Source: Vibrio tarriae
GTDB taxonomy: Bacteria; Pseudomonadota; Gammaproteobacteria; Enterobacterales; Vibrionaceae
Assembly (NCBI RefSeq): GCF_002216685.1
Contig: NZ_CP022352.1
Location: forward strand, 186,001 to 250,000
Direction of reading: 5' to 3'
DNA length: 64,000 nt
The stretch's first letter is position 1. Each line of letters starts with the position of its first letter. Shown one piece after another: positions 8,029-16,738 of the stretch. Position numbers and translations under genes: made by a program. The notes under the pieces were generated by a model. The model was not told where the DNA came from and did no database searches. It was given only the letters and a program-made list of their open reading frames with translations.

Positions 8029-9750
8029 TCATGCAACGCTTTTACTTCCTGCCGATATCTGAACCTCTAACTCCGTAATACCTCGATGCGTAACACCAGA
8101 TATCGCAGGTACACATGCGTGTGGATAGAGGATGTTGGTATTGGGAGCACAGGGGTAACAATGGTTTTCCCCAGGTCCCCGAATTAATGCCAGTTCGCTA
8201 AATAATTGCTCTGACTCGATGCGTTTTGATGAAGGTTCACTGTGAGTAAACCAACCACGCCAAGCGTCAACACAATAACCTGTCTGAATGAAAGCCAATT
8301 CACGTTGGCTTTCAATTCGATGAATGCGGATTTCTTTTCCCTCTTTCAGGGTTTGGTAAGTCGTTACGTAACAACCGGTAAAAGGTGACCACTCTGAAAC
8401 TAACGTGTCGCCCACTCGGTAGGTCCGATGGTTCGATTTCCGCCCATACCAACCATGGGTATCGGGATGTTGTATCGCGAGAAGGTTGTCACCAATCCAG
8501 CCTTGGCTGACCCAACGCAAGCTATCGATACAAAAACCATGCTGTGAGCTGTAGGCGAATTTGTAGTATTTGTCCGCACACTCGCGCAGTTCACTGCTTC
8601 CCGGTGCATTGCTGATGAGATAGCTGCCACCATTACGCCAAATTTGATGATGGTGGTTAACCCAATAGGCTTCTGCATGAGAATGAAGAGGCGTAACACG
8701 GCTTTGCCAAAACGGATGATCCTCTTCCAACGCTAATGCGTTAAACGCTTTAAAAGCCAGCAAAGGAGAAGCGGAGCTAGTATAAAACTCACTCATCAAA
8801 AGATTAGGGTAAGCAAAGCCCGGCATTGGCGTGCCATTACAATCCCAAATCGGTTGTTCCGCCCACCAGTTCATCCCCTGCGTCCATAACGTGCGCCACA
8901 AAGGTACATTGCTATGTTCAGGAAGTAGACGCGCCAATTCGGCCCAGAAAGCCAAAATGGCAAAACGGTAATTAAGCGATCGACCGTACCCCAACTGGCT
9001 ACCATCAGTACCAAACCAATTCACATAGGTTTCCGAAAACTGAAGCGCTTGCTTAAGCAAATTAGGAACACGGGGACATTGCGGTTTCCAGCGGCAATAC
9101 ATCAATGCATACAGTTGAAAAGCGAGCGGGTTGTAATAGTCCGTCACTGAGTTGTTGCCATCTTTGTACCAACCCTGTTCTAACTGCATCTGACTAATGG
9201 CATTCAGATCATTGTCTAACTCACTGCTTTCAATGCGTACATCCACACTCTGTAAAGCAGTGAGGATAAGCACTCGAAACCAATACCAATTATTCGGCGG
9301 TAAACTCAAGTGATTGACAGATAACAGCCAGAGTGCCAAATTTTGCTGCTCAGTCGATGAAAAGGGAGACCAATAGATTTCAGGTGCTTCCACTAACGCC
9401 ATTGCAATGGCTGACATCTCCACCACTCGTTGATCATAATCTTTGGCTTTCTGCCAATAATTGGGGGAGTGAGGGTTGGTTCCTTCCATGATTTTCTGTG
9501 CAAGCTGCTGATTGAGCTCTAGGCATAATTTCTTCGCAGGTACTGCCAGCCAAAGTAGGCGACAATAATATTCGATTTGAGCCGTCTGTTCAGAATAGTG
9601 TGCAGCACCATAAGCTTGAGCATCCAAGTTTACCGAGTCAGTAACGACAGCAAGCTGTAAATCCGCAATTTTCTTAGTTAAATCATTAACATTGCTGCGG
9701 TGATTAAATGGTTTAGGTTGCTGAATTAGGTCTTTCAACCGCATGCACAT
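8029..9750 (-). CDS. DUF2264-family protein, probable enzyme acting on uronate oligosaccharides
   Basis: 573 residues without a signal peptide, so likely cytoplasmic. The N-terminal two thirds look like an alpha-helical toroid rich in W, H and Y (for example NWYWFRVLILTALQS and DGSQLGYGRSLNYRFAILAF), and the C-terminal part is beta-rich. This matches what I know of the DUF2264 family, which is found in polysaccharide-utilisation loci. From memory, one CAZy glycoside hydrolase family (GH154, beta-glucuronidases) has been linked to this fold, but I cannot verify that here. It is the first gene of the transporter operon, with a KdgR-type box 62 nt upstream of its start. A role in trimming imported glycosaminoglycan pieces is an inference. 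Confidence 0.7.
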   Translation of the reverse strand: MCMRLKDLIQQPKPFNHRSNVNDLTKKIADLQLAVVTDSVNLDAQAYGAAHYSEQTAQIEYYCRLLWLAVPAKKLCLELNQQLAQKIMEGTNPHSPNYWQKAKDYDQRVVEMSAIAMALVEAPEIYWSPFSSTEQQNLALWLLSVNHLSLPPNNWYWFRVLILTALQSVDVRIESSELDNDLNAISQMQLEQGWYKDGNNSVTDYYNPLAFQLYALMYCRWKPQCPRVPNLLKQALQFSETYVNWFGTDGSQLGYGRSLNYRFAILAFWAELARLLPEHSNVPLWRTLWTQGMNWWAEQPIWDCNGTPMPGFAYPNLLMSEFYTSSASPLLAFKAFNALALEEDHPFWQSRVTPLHSHAEAYWVNHHHQIWRNGGSYLISNAPGSSELRECADKYYKFAYSSQHGFCIDSLRWVSQGWIGDNLLAIQHPDTHGWYGRKSNHRTYRVGDTLVSEWSPFTGCYVTTYQTLKEGKEIRIHRIESQRELAFIQTGYCVDAWRGWFTHSEPSSKRIESEQLFSELALIRGPGENHCYPCAPNTNILYPHACVPAISGVTHRGITELEVQISAGSKSVA

Positions 9751-9811
9751 GCTGACTCCTGAGTGACATTTGCTGCTCTATTGAAATAATTTAATCGCAC
9801 AAACAAATATT

Positions 9812-9831
9812 TTTGAAACGCTTTTTTATAT
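9812..9831. promoter_or_regulatory. KdgR-type operator upstream of the DUF2264/ABC operon
   Basis: Core GAAACGCTTTTTTA fits RAAAYRNYRTTTYA with one mismatch, 62 nt upstream of the start at 9750. The remainder of 9751-9964 shows no gene. Confidence 0.65.
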
Positions 9832-9964
9832 TTATGATATTTAGATCAAAACTCATCCCCATAAATCACAGTGATTAATTACCCCGATCACATTTTCATC
9901 ATGAAAATTTCGTTTAATTTAAAAAGCCATTTCATTAATGATGTTTCAAACCATGATTCAAAGA

Positions 9965-11167
9965 TTACCCAAGGAAGTCTTGGTACTGCTGTGCGGTTTT
10001 TCCTGCCCGTAAGCATTTGCCCATCGCACGCAAATAGGGGCGAAGGTGAGTGAAAAACTGTTTATAGCCGACGCAAAGATGATGTGGTGCAGTGAGCGAA
10101 AGCTCCCCTCGATCATTTAAGCGTTGTGCAGGACATGCGCCATGGCATAAATCCCATTGCGGACACCCTTGGCAATGAAGCTGGCTGCCTATGGGTTTAC
10201 GTTCTGAAAAACTCTGTTGGATTGGGGTTTCAATCAGGTCGGGATAATCGTGTTCACGCAGATTACCCAGTTTGAATTCAGGAAAAACAAAGTGGTCACA
10301 ACTGTACACATCGCCATTGTGTTCAACGGCCAAGTTGTCGCCGCAACGTTGGGCATGCACACAGATCGATGAAGGCAAACCGAGACTCATGCCCAACGCA
10401 TTATCAAAGTGGCTGACAAAAACTTGCCCGATATGATACTGACGCCACTCTTCAAAGACATCAATCATAAACTGGCCAAACTGCTGAGCACTCACACTGC
10501 GTGAAGAGATGCCTTCTCCCGCAATACTTTCCACCACAGGAATAAACTGAATGAACTGAGCACCAAGCGAAACCAAATGCTGGTAAACCCTTGTCCCATG
10601 GTCTCCGTTGTGCGCTTGCACCACAGTCAACACATTGTATTCCACTCGATAACGCTGCAAACAACGCAGCCCTTTCACTACCGCTTGGTAAGTCCCTTGC
10701 CCACTGCGAGTCTTACGGAAGTGATCGTGCAGCTCTTCATCACCATCCAGACTGATGCCCACCAAAAATTGATGGTCGGCCAAAAATTGCGCCCATTCGT
10801 CATTAATGAGTACCCCATTGGTTTGTACGGTATTTGCAATGTGCATTCCCGGCCTAGCGTATTTGCGCTGTAAGGCCACCGCTTTACGATAAAAATCGAT
10901 GCCACGCAGAGTGGGTTCGCCACCCTGCCAGCCAAAAGTCACTTCACGACATCCCATGGGCTGGCTTTCAATGTAGTTCCGCACATGCGCTTCTAGCAGT
11001 GCATCATCCATATCAAAGCGGTTTTGCCCCGGGTAATACTGGGTTTTATCGAGATAGAAACAGTAGGCACAATCGAGATTGCACAAAGGCCCAATCGGTT
11101 TTGCCAAGAGATGAAATGGCCGTTTTGCCGTTGGTTTGCGAGTAAAAATCCGTTGTTCTGACATCAA
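9965..11167 (-). CDS. Anaerobic sulfatase-maturating enzyme (radical SAM/SPASM)
   Basis: 400 residues. The radical-SAM cluster motif CxxxCxxC is C29, C33, C36 (CNLDCAYCFY), followed by GGEPTLRG at about 80-87. Between about residues 260 and 350 lie the SPASM cysteines (CGDN...YSCDHF and CQGCPQWDLCHGACP), which hold two auxiliary Fe-S clusters. The enzyme oxidises the active-site Cys or Ser of sulfatases to formylglycine in the cytoplasm without oxygen. It is divergent from two Cys-type sulfatases starting at 11348, its obvious clients. KdgR-type boxes in the shared 180-nt promoter region suggest co-regulation. Confidence 0.94.
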   Translation of the reverse strand: MMSEQRIFTRKPTAKRPFHLLAKPIGPLCNLDCAYCFYLDKTQYYPGQNRFDMDDALLEAHVRNYIESQPMGCREVTFGWQGGEPTLRGIDFYRKAVALQRKYARPGMHIANTVQTNGVLINDEWAQFLADHQFLVGISLDGDEELHDHFRKTRSGQGTYQAVVKGLRCLQRYRVEYNVLTVVQAHNGDHGTRVYQHLVSLGAQFIQFIPVVESIAGEGISSRSVSAQQFGQFMIDVFEEWRQYHIGQVFVSHFDNALGMSLGLPSSICVHAQRCGDNLAVEHNGDVYSCDHFVFPEFKLGNLREHDYPDLIETPIQQSFSERKPIGSQLHCQGCPQWDLCHGACPAQRLNDRGELSLTAPHHLCVGYKQFFTHLRPYLRAMGKCLRAGKTAQQYQDFLG

Positions 11168-11241
11168 TAAAAATCCAGTGTAGGCATCTGACCCTGCAAT
11201 GGCAGGGCAAATTATCTTCCCAATCGATTTTATCCATTTTT

Positions 11242-11261
11242 ATCAAAACATCTTTTCATTT
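11242..11261. promoter_or_regulatory. KdgR-type operator between the maturase and sulfatase genes (1)
   Basis: Core AAAACATCTTTTCA fits RAAAYRNYRTTTYA with one mismatch. It lies 75 nt upstream of the maturase start on the minus strand. Confidence 0.6.
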
Positions 11262-11268
11262 TTTCCTT

Positions 11269-11290
11269 AGGTGGAGATTTGATCACAAAT
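11269..11290. promoter_or_regulatory. Possible CRP site upstream of the sulfatase operon
   Basis: TGGAG-N6-TCACA resembles the CRP palindrome TGTGA-N6-TCACA, with a perfect right half and a poor left half. Carbon-catabolite control would suit the locus, but the match alone is weak. Confidence 0.3.
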
Positions 11291-11309
11291 TCGAAATGGC
11301 GTTCCATTA
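11290..11309. promoter_or_regulatory. KdgR-type operator between the maturase and sulfatase genes (2)
   Basis: Core GAAATGGCGTTCCA fits the pattern with one mismatch in the TTT half. It lies 39 nt upstream of the sulfatase start. Confidence 0.5.
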
Positions 11310-11347
11310 TAGAATTTTGATCAAAGAACTCTGCCCATCTCTGAACA

Positions 11348-12835
11348 ATGAAAAAACCAAACTTACTTTATGTTTTTCCCGATCAGTGGCGCATGATGGC
11401 GTTGAGCATTTGGCAACACGCCACCTACCGGCCTTTTTGCTCTGGCGAGCCCGATCCTGTTTTCACCCCAGTGTTGGACAATTTCATTCAGCAAGCCACC
11501 TTGCTGACCCATGCTGTCAGCAATTGCCCATTATGCAGTCCTCACCGTGGAAGTTTGTTCACTGGGCAATACCCTAATAAAAGTGGCGTTCCACTTAACT
11601 GCCACTCTTTACGGACTATCTCAAATTTGCCGGCTGACGCGGAATGCTTTACCGATGTGCTCTCACAAGCAGGCTATCACATTGGTTACATCGGTAAATG
11701 GCATCTCGATTACCCGACTCCGAATGCGCCTGATAAGCCGGACTGCTATGTAGAAGAACAGTTTCCGGTTTGGGATTCCTATACCGAGCCAGAACGCCGA
11801 CACCACATTGATTACTGGTATGGCTACGGCACTTTTGATGAACATCGCAACCCTCATTATTACGATACGCAAGGTAAACGCCATCAGCCCAAAACATGGT
11901 CGGCCGAGCATGAAGCGGATAAAGCGATCGCTTATCTACTTAATCAGCATGGCGAACGTGATGCACAGAAACCCTTCGCGCTTTTTGTGTCGATGAATCC
12001 GCCACACAGCCCGTATAACAGTGTTAATGACTGCCGTGAGAGTGACCTCGCGTTGTATCAAGCCGCCAGCAATCAGGAACTATTAATCCGCCCAAATGCC
12101 GATGCTTCAATCAACAAAGCCGACAGTGCGCGTTACTATTTCGCCAACATCAGCGGTGTGGATAAAGAGATTGGGCGTATTTTTCAGGCACTAGACGAGA
12201 TCGGCGAGTGGCACAATACCGTGGTCGTGTTTACCAGCGATCACGGTGAAACCCTGTGTAGCCACAGCCTAAACGATGCAAAAAACGTCATTTATGATGA
12301 AGCTCTACGCGTGCCTTTTGTGATTAAAACAGACCACCAGCAGCAATCGACCATCAGCCAAACCTTACTGAGCAGCCCTGATATTATGCCGACCATCTTG
12401 GGCTTACTTGGCGTTCCGATGGCAAATCCTCTTTCGATAGATGGTCGCGATCTCTCTTGCGTGATTACCCAACCACCCGCTCATCCCGCTTTACCAGACT
12501 GCGCGCTTTATCTGCGTAATCAAGACGGAGAGAAAAACGCCTTAGGCGAAGTGATTTCCTATTTCCCGCAGAGCCGTGGTATCCGAACACTTCGCTACAC
12601 ACTGGCATTGGAAATCAATCATCAAGCAGAGCTTATCGCCACCCAGTTGTTCGATAACCAAGCTGATCCGTACCAATTAACTAATTTACCCTTTGAGCCT
12701 CAGGATTCATTCGTAAAACCACTCCTACAACTGATGGCCGAAGAACTGCACCGAATTCAGGATCCTTGGGTAGAACAAGGCATTTTGGCCTCACTCCTAC
12801 CCTATCCAGTTCAATCAACGAAGGATAATTCATGA
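11348..12835 (+). CDS. Type I (Cys) sulfatase, probably cytoplasmic, glycosaminoglycan-type
   Basis: 495 residues of the alkaline-phosphatase-fold sulfatase family. The formylglycine motif CxPxR is C63-S-P-H-R67 followed by GSLFTG. The N-terminal metal aspartate lies in FPDQW (D12), GKWHLDYP is at about 117-124, and the second metal motif is TSDHGET. There is no signal peptide, whereas most bacterial polysaccharide sulfatases are exported, so desulfation probably occurs after uptake. The stop overlaps the next sulfatase start by four bases (ATGA), indicating a tight operon. Which sulfate it removes (uronate 2-O, GalNAc 4-O or 6-O) cannot be read from the sequence by eye. Confidence 0.92.
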   Translation: MKKPNLLYVFPDQWRMMALSIWQHATYRPFCSGEPDPVFTPVLDNFIQQATLLTHAVSNCPLCSPHRGSLFTGQYPNKSGVPLNCHSLRTISNLPADAECFTDVLSQAGYHIGYIGKWHLDYPTPNAPDKPDCYVEEQFPVWDSYTEPERRHHIDYWYGYGTFDEHRNPHYYDTQGKRHQPKTWSAEHEADKAIAYLLNQHGERDAQKPFALFVSMNPPHSPYNSVNDCRESDLALYQAASNQELLIRPNADASINKADSARYYFANISGVDKEIGRIFQALDEIGEWHNTVVVFTSDHGETLCSHSLNDAKNVIYDEALRVPFVIKTDHQQQSTISQTLLSSPDIMPTILGLLGVPMANPLSIDGRDLSCVITQPPAHPALPDCALYLRNQDGEKNALGEVISYFPQSRGIRTLRYTLALEINHQAELIATQLFDNQADPYQLTNLPFEPQDSFVKPLLQLMAEELHRIQDPWVEQGILASLLPYPVQSTKDNS

Positions 12836-14295
12836 GAAATACCCAACCCAATGTCATTATTCTGTATGCCGACGATTTAGGTTTTGGCGACTTAAGTTGC
12901 TATGGCGCGAATGACATTCCAACACCAAATTTGGATCAACTCGCCGAGGAGGGGCTGAAGTTTGATCAAGCCTACGCCACTGCCGCAACTTGTACGCCTT
13001 CTCGCTACAGTTTATTGACGGGCAGTTACCCTTGGCGCAATCCAGATGCCGCGGTACTGCCCGGTGACGCCGCACAAATCATTACCAGTGACGATGCGAC
13101 TTTAGCCAACTTGTTCCAAGAACACGGCTATGCCACCGGCATTGTCGGCAAGTGGCATCTTGGTTTGGGCAATGGGGAATTGGATTTTAATCAGGAGATC
13201 CAAGGTACACCGAATGATGTCGGTTTTGATCACTCCTTTATTATGGCCGCCACCAACGATCGCGTGCCTTGTGTTTACATCCATAACCGCCAAGTCGCGA
13301 ATCTCGACCCCAAGGACCCGATTGAAGTCACCTATGATTGGGCCAAAGCCTTTCCTGATGTACCCAATGGTCGCCAAAACCCAGAGTTACTGGATGTGAT
13401 GTACGATCACGGACATGATGGCACCATCATTAATGGCATTAGCCGCATCGGCCATATGCGGGGTGGTAAATCCGCGTTATGGAATGATGAAACCATGGGA
13501 GAAGTCTTTGCCGATAAAGCCATTTCCTTTATTGAACAACATCAGCAACAGCCATTTTTCTTGTATTATGCGCTGCACCAGCCACACGTACCTCGCATTC
13601 CTAACCCTAAATTTCGTGGCGTGACGCCACATGGTGTACGTGGTGATGTGATTGTTGAAATGGACTGGTGTATCGGCAAAGTTCTCAAAAAAATCGATGA
13701 GCTTGGGCTCAAAGACAACACCTTAGTGATCTTCTCCAGCGATAACGGCCCCGTACTTAACGATGGCTACAAAGATCAAGCTATAGAACTCAATGGGCAA
13801 CATCGTATGTCGGGGCCATTACGAGGTGGAAAATACAGCTTATTTGAGGGTGGAACACGCGTTCCATTTATCGTCCGTTGGCCGCAGCAAGTCGCTTCAG
13901 GTCAAAGCTCCGCGCTTTTTAATCAGGTAGACCTCTATCATAGCTTCGCTCAGTTGCTCAACCGTCCGTTGACCCAAACAGAAGCCCCCGACAGTCAACC
14001 TTTACTCGACACACTGTTAGGTAGAGACTTTGTTGGGCGAAATGATATGGTCTTGGAAGGGATGCAGTACAAAAAAGTGTTCCGAAACCAACACTATGCT
14101 TATATCCCCGCACACGATGACGACTTTATTTGCCAATACACAGGTAATGAGAAAGGTAACCAATCCTCACCTCAACTTTATGATTTAAAAGATGACGTGG
14201 GTCAGCTCATCAATTTAGCTGAACAGATGCCAGAAAAGGTTGAAGAGCTCGAGTTAGCGCTTCAAAAAGTCATCAAACAGGCAAGGACTCGCTAA
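12832..14295 (+). CDS. Type I (Cys) sulfatase, arylsulfatase/N-acetylgalactosamine-sulfatase-like
   Basis: 487 residues. The modified cysteine motif is C54-T-P-S-R58 followed by YSLLTG. Metal aspartates D14/D15 lie in LYADDLGFGDLSCYG; GKWHLG is near residue 104 and the second metal motif is SSDNGP. There is no signal peptide. The overall arrangement resembles arylsulfatase A and GalNAc-6-sulfatase relatives, which fits GalNAc sulfate esters of chondroitin, but subfamily is inferred. It is translationally coupled to the preceding sulfatase and needs the maturase at 9965-11167 for activity. A hairpin terminator follows the stop. Confidence 0.93.
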   Translation: MRNTQPNVIILYADDLGFGDLSCYGANDIPTPNLDQLAEEGLKFDQAYATAATCTPSRYSLLTGSYPWRNPDAAVLPGDAAQIITSDDATLANLFQEHGYATGIVGKWHLGLGNGELDFNQEIQGTPNDVGFDHSFIMAATNDRVPCVYIHNRQVANLDPKDPIEVTYDWAKAFPDVPNGRQNPELLDVMYDHGHDGTIINGISRIGHMRGGKSALWNDETMGEVFADKAISFIEQHQQQPFFLYYALHQPHVPRIPNPKFRGVTPHGVRGDVIVEMDWCIGKVLKKIDELGLKDNTLVIFSSDNGPVLNDGYKDQAIELNGQHRMSGPLRGGKYSLFEGGTRVPFIVRWPQQVASGQSSALFNQVDLYHSFAQLLNRPLTQTEAPDSQPLLDTLLGRDFVGRNDMVLEGMQYKKVFRNQHYAYIPAHDDDFICQYTGNEKGNQSSPQLYDLKDDVGQLINLAEQMPEKVEELELALQKVIKQARTR

Positions 14296-14298
14296 ACA

Positions 14299-14330
14299 GA
14301 ATTGGCTATTCATTACTGAGTAGCCAATTC
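14299..14330 (+). terminator. Terminator of the sulfatase operon
   Basis: A 10-bp stem GAATTGGCTA/TAGCCAATTC with a 12-nt loop follows the sulfatase stop by a few bases, then TTTC. The remaining 14331-14580 shows no gene. Confidence 0.65.
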
Positions 14331-14580
14331 TTTCATGCAGCATGGAGATATATGGATCACGTTCCAATTTGAATAATTTCATTTATTCGAACTAGAGAGC
14401 ATGTCTCCATCACAGTTCAGACACTTATTTTGTAGAATAAACTTTCTAGCTACCCTTAGTGTGTGATAGTTGTTGCCCGTAAAAAATCACTAAACCGTAT
14501 TAGTATTAACGTACAGATTACTTTTAAATCGGCGGTGACTCTTCACTTTATCCGTTTGATTATGTATAGGTCTCTCATAA

Positions 14581-16668
14581 ATGCCTAAAAGACTGGCCGA
14601 AACCGCAGCGTCATTACTGCAACTTGAACACATAGGGATAAGCCAATATGACGTTTCCCAACTCCTATGCCGGCATTTAAGTACGTTATTACCAGTAGAA
14701 GGAGTCCAGATCTGTCACCCTGCCGCGCAGGATCTGTGTGCTTTACATGAAGGCTCTTGTTTAATTGAATCTGACTTTAGCGACAAACTCGATAGCACTT
14801 GGTGGCAATGGCTCTCCAAACTTAGAAGAGATGCCGGATTTGTCCTTATTCCACACTCGTTATTGGTTAAAAAGAGAAAGGCTTTGGTATGCCGCCTCTC
14901 CTTTGAAGAAGAGCATTCCACTGTACTGATTTTATTATTGGAGAATGAACAACATTTTCAAAGTTATGCTGATGAATGGCATATGCTCGCCACCGTTTTG
15001 CAGCAGTTTTGGCTCACTCAATATATTAAGCTCACCGCAGCGGAGAAACGTCGAGCCGTCGATCACCAATATGGTCTGATCCTCAATAAACTACAGACAC
15101 AAACTCGCCGTCATCAAGCAATGAGCAAAGTCGCGCTCGGCGTTGCCGAACTTACTTCAGCTCGTACTGAATTTGATCTCCTCAAACAAAGTGTCAAATT
15201 GTTACGTGAAGATCTAGGATTAGATCGCGTTGGTACCTTTTTAATCGATCATAAAGTGAGCCGCTATCACGGTGTATTTGGAACCGATGACCAAGGTCAA
15301 TATCGTGATGAATCCGATGACTACTACCCTTACACTCAACTGGATCCTCGCTTTTTAAGTATATTAAGTCAGCCGAATAACTGGTTTCATTTGGTATCAG
15401 ATATTACGCTTTACCATCAACACCAACCGATCGGACATGGTTGGAATGCGATGGTTGTGCTACGCAATGAATCTCAAGAACCCCTTGGCTGGATTGCCAT
15501 GGATAATTTACTCAACCAACAGCCTTTTGACCTCGACATTCAGGAAGCATTAGAAGTGTTTGCCAAAACCGTATCACGGATTTTGGTTGAAATCCGCCAT
15601 AACAACCGGGTACGCATGATCAGCCAAGCGCTGCAATTGATGTCGCACGCCAGAAACTCACTGGAAATCTGTAAGCAGGCTGTCGAGTTCTCTGTCTCTA
15701 AGCTGGATATTGATCGTATCGGTATCTTTTTACCCAGTGATTCAGAACCAGACATACTACAAGGCACCTACGGTGTGGATACCGATGGCGTGATCCGTAA
15801 CGAAAGCTATTTTTCTATGACCTACCCAGAATCGGCACTGTTTGAACAAGCTTTTACAACACCCAATACACTGGTCTTGCTCAATGACGTTCCGCTTTGG
15901 CACGACAGAAAAATGGTCGGCCACGGTTGGAATGCCGCGATTGCATTATCCGTTGATAACCAATTAATCGCGTTCATTTGTGCGGATAATTTACTCAGGC
16001 AGCGCCTGCTTTCCTCACATCAGCATGAGTTGATCCAGTTGTTTACTCGTAACTTTGGCGAAATGTTGGCAAGACTACGCGGACAAGAAAAGCTAGAAAA
16101 ACTGAATAAAACTCTTGAAGAGCGCATTACCGCCCGCACTCGAGAGTTGCAAAGTGTTAATCGAAAATTGGCGCAAGCTGCTCGAACCGACAGTTTGACT
16201 CAACTTTACAATCGACGAGCCTACGAAGAATTCATCCAAGAGTATTGGCAAACGTACCAAGCGCAGCAACCGATCACGCTTGCCGTCATGGATTTGGATG
16301 GTTTTAAACTGGTTAATGATCAGCTCGGCCACCAAGTAGGGGACGAACTGCTGAGACAGTTTGCTGATTTACTGCGTGATATTTTCGTTCGACCGACGGA
16401 TCGCCTCACTCGTCTTGGCGGGGATGAATTCGCTGTCATCATGTCTGGCTGTGATCCGCAATCTCATTTGAACTTATTGACTCAAGTGATTGCCGAGTTT
16501 GACCAAAGAACTGCACAGGCTTTCAATCATCTTTCGGTATCGATTGGCGCGGCAAGCACTACCCCAACTCCAACAATGACGACTGACAGCTTTTTCAGCC
16601 TTGCCGATCAAGCTCTTTATCAAGCGAAAGCCAATGGCAAGCAACAGTTGGTGGTCTATTCTGTCTAA
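14581..16668 (+). CDS. Diguanylate cyclase with two tandem GAF-like sensor domains
   Basis: 695 residues. After an N-terminal region of about 180 residues come two related GAF-like repeats (about 185-340 and 350-505), each containing a D/R-VG/IG-FL strand followed by a GV-GTD or GVDTDG stretch and a GHGWNA motif. A coiled-coil linker (about 505-535) leads into the GGDEF domain, with catalytic GGDEF at 613-617 and an intact inhibitory RxxD site (RPTD) at 604-607. It should make cyclic di-GMP and be feedback-inhibited. It has no membrane segment. It lies alone between the sulfatase operon and the convergent lyase gene, with no KdgR box visible, and may link polysaccharide status to biofilm behaviour. 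Confidence 0.92.
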   Translation: MPKRLAETAASLLQLEHIGISQYDVSQLLCRHLSTLLPVEGVQICHPAAQDLCALHEGSCLIESDFSDKLDSTWWQWLSKLRRDAGFVLIPHSLLVKKRKALVCRLSFEEEHSTVLILLLENEQHFQSYADEWHMLATVLQQFWLTQYIKLTAAEKRRAVDHQYGLILNKLQTQTRRHQAMSKVALGVAELTSARTEFDLLKQSVKLLREDLGLDRVGTFLIDHKVSRYHGVFGTDDQGQYRDESDDYYPYTQLDPRFLSILSQPNNWFHLVSDITLYHQHQPIGHGWNAMVVLRNESQEPLGWIAMDNLLNQQPFDLDIQEALEVFAKTVSRILVEIRHNNRVRMISQALQLMSHARNSLEICKQAVEFSVSKLDIDRIGIFLPSDSEPDILQGTYGVDTDGVIRNESYFSMTYPESALFEQAFTTPNTLVLLNDVPLWHDRKMVGHGWNAAIALSVDNQLIAFICADNLLRQRLLSSHQHELIQLFTRNFGEMLARLRGQEKLEKLNKTLEERITARTRELQSVNRKLAQAARTDSLTQLYNRRAYEEFIQEYWQTYQAQQPITLAVMDLDGFKLVNDQLGHQVGDELLRQFADLLRDIFVRPTDRLTRLGGDEFAVIMSGCDPQSHLNLLTQVIAEFDQRTAQAFNHLSVSIGAASTTPTPTMTTDSFFSLADQALYQAKANGKQQLVVYSV

Positions 16669-16738
16669 TAAATAAGGGCTTACCTAAACGACCCATTCAT
16701 GGCAGATCGTACTAGGACAAGCCCTACTTAGGCTTCAG

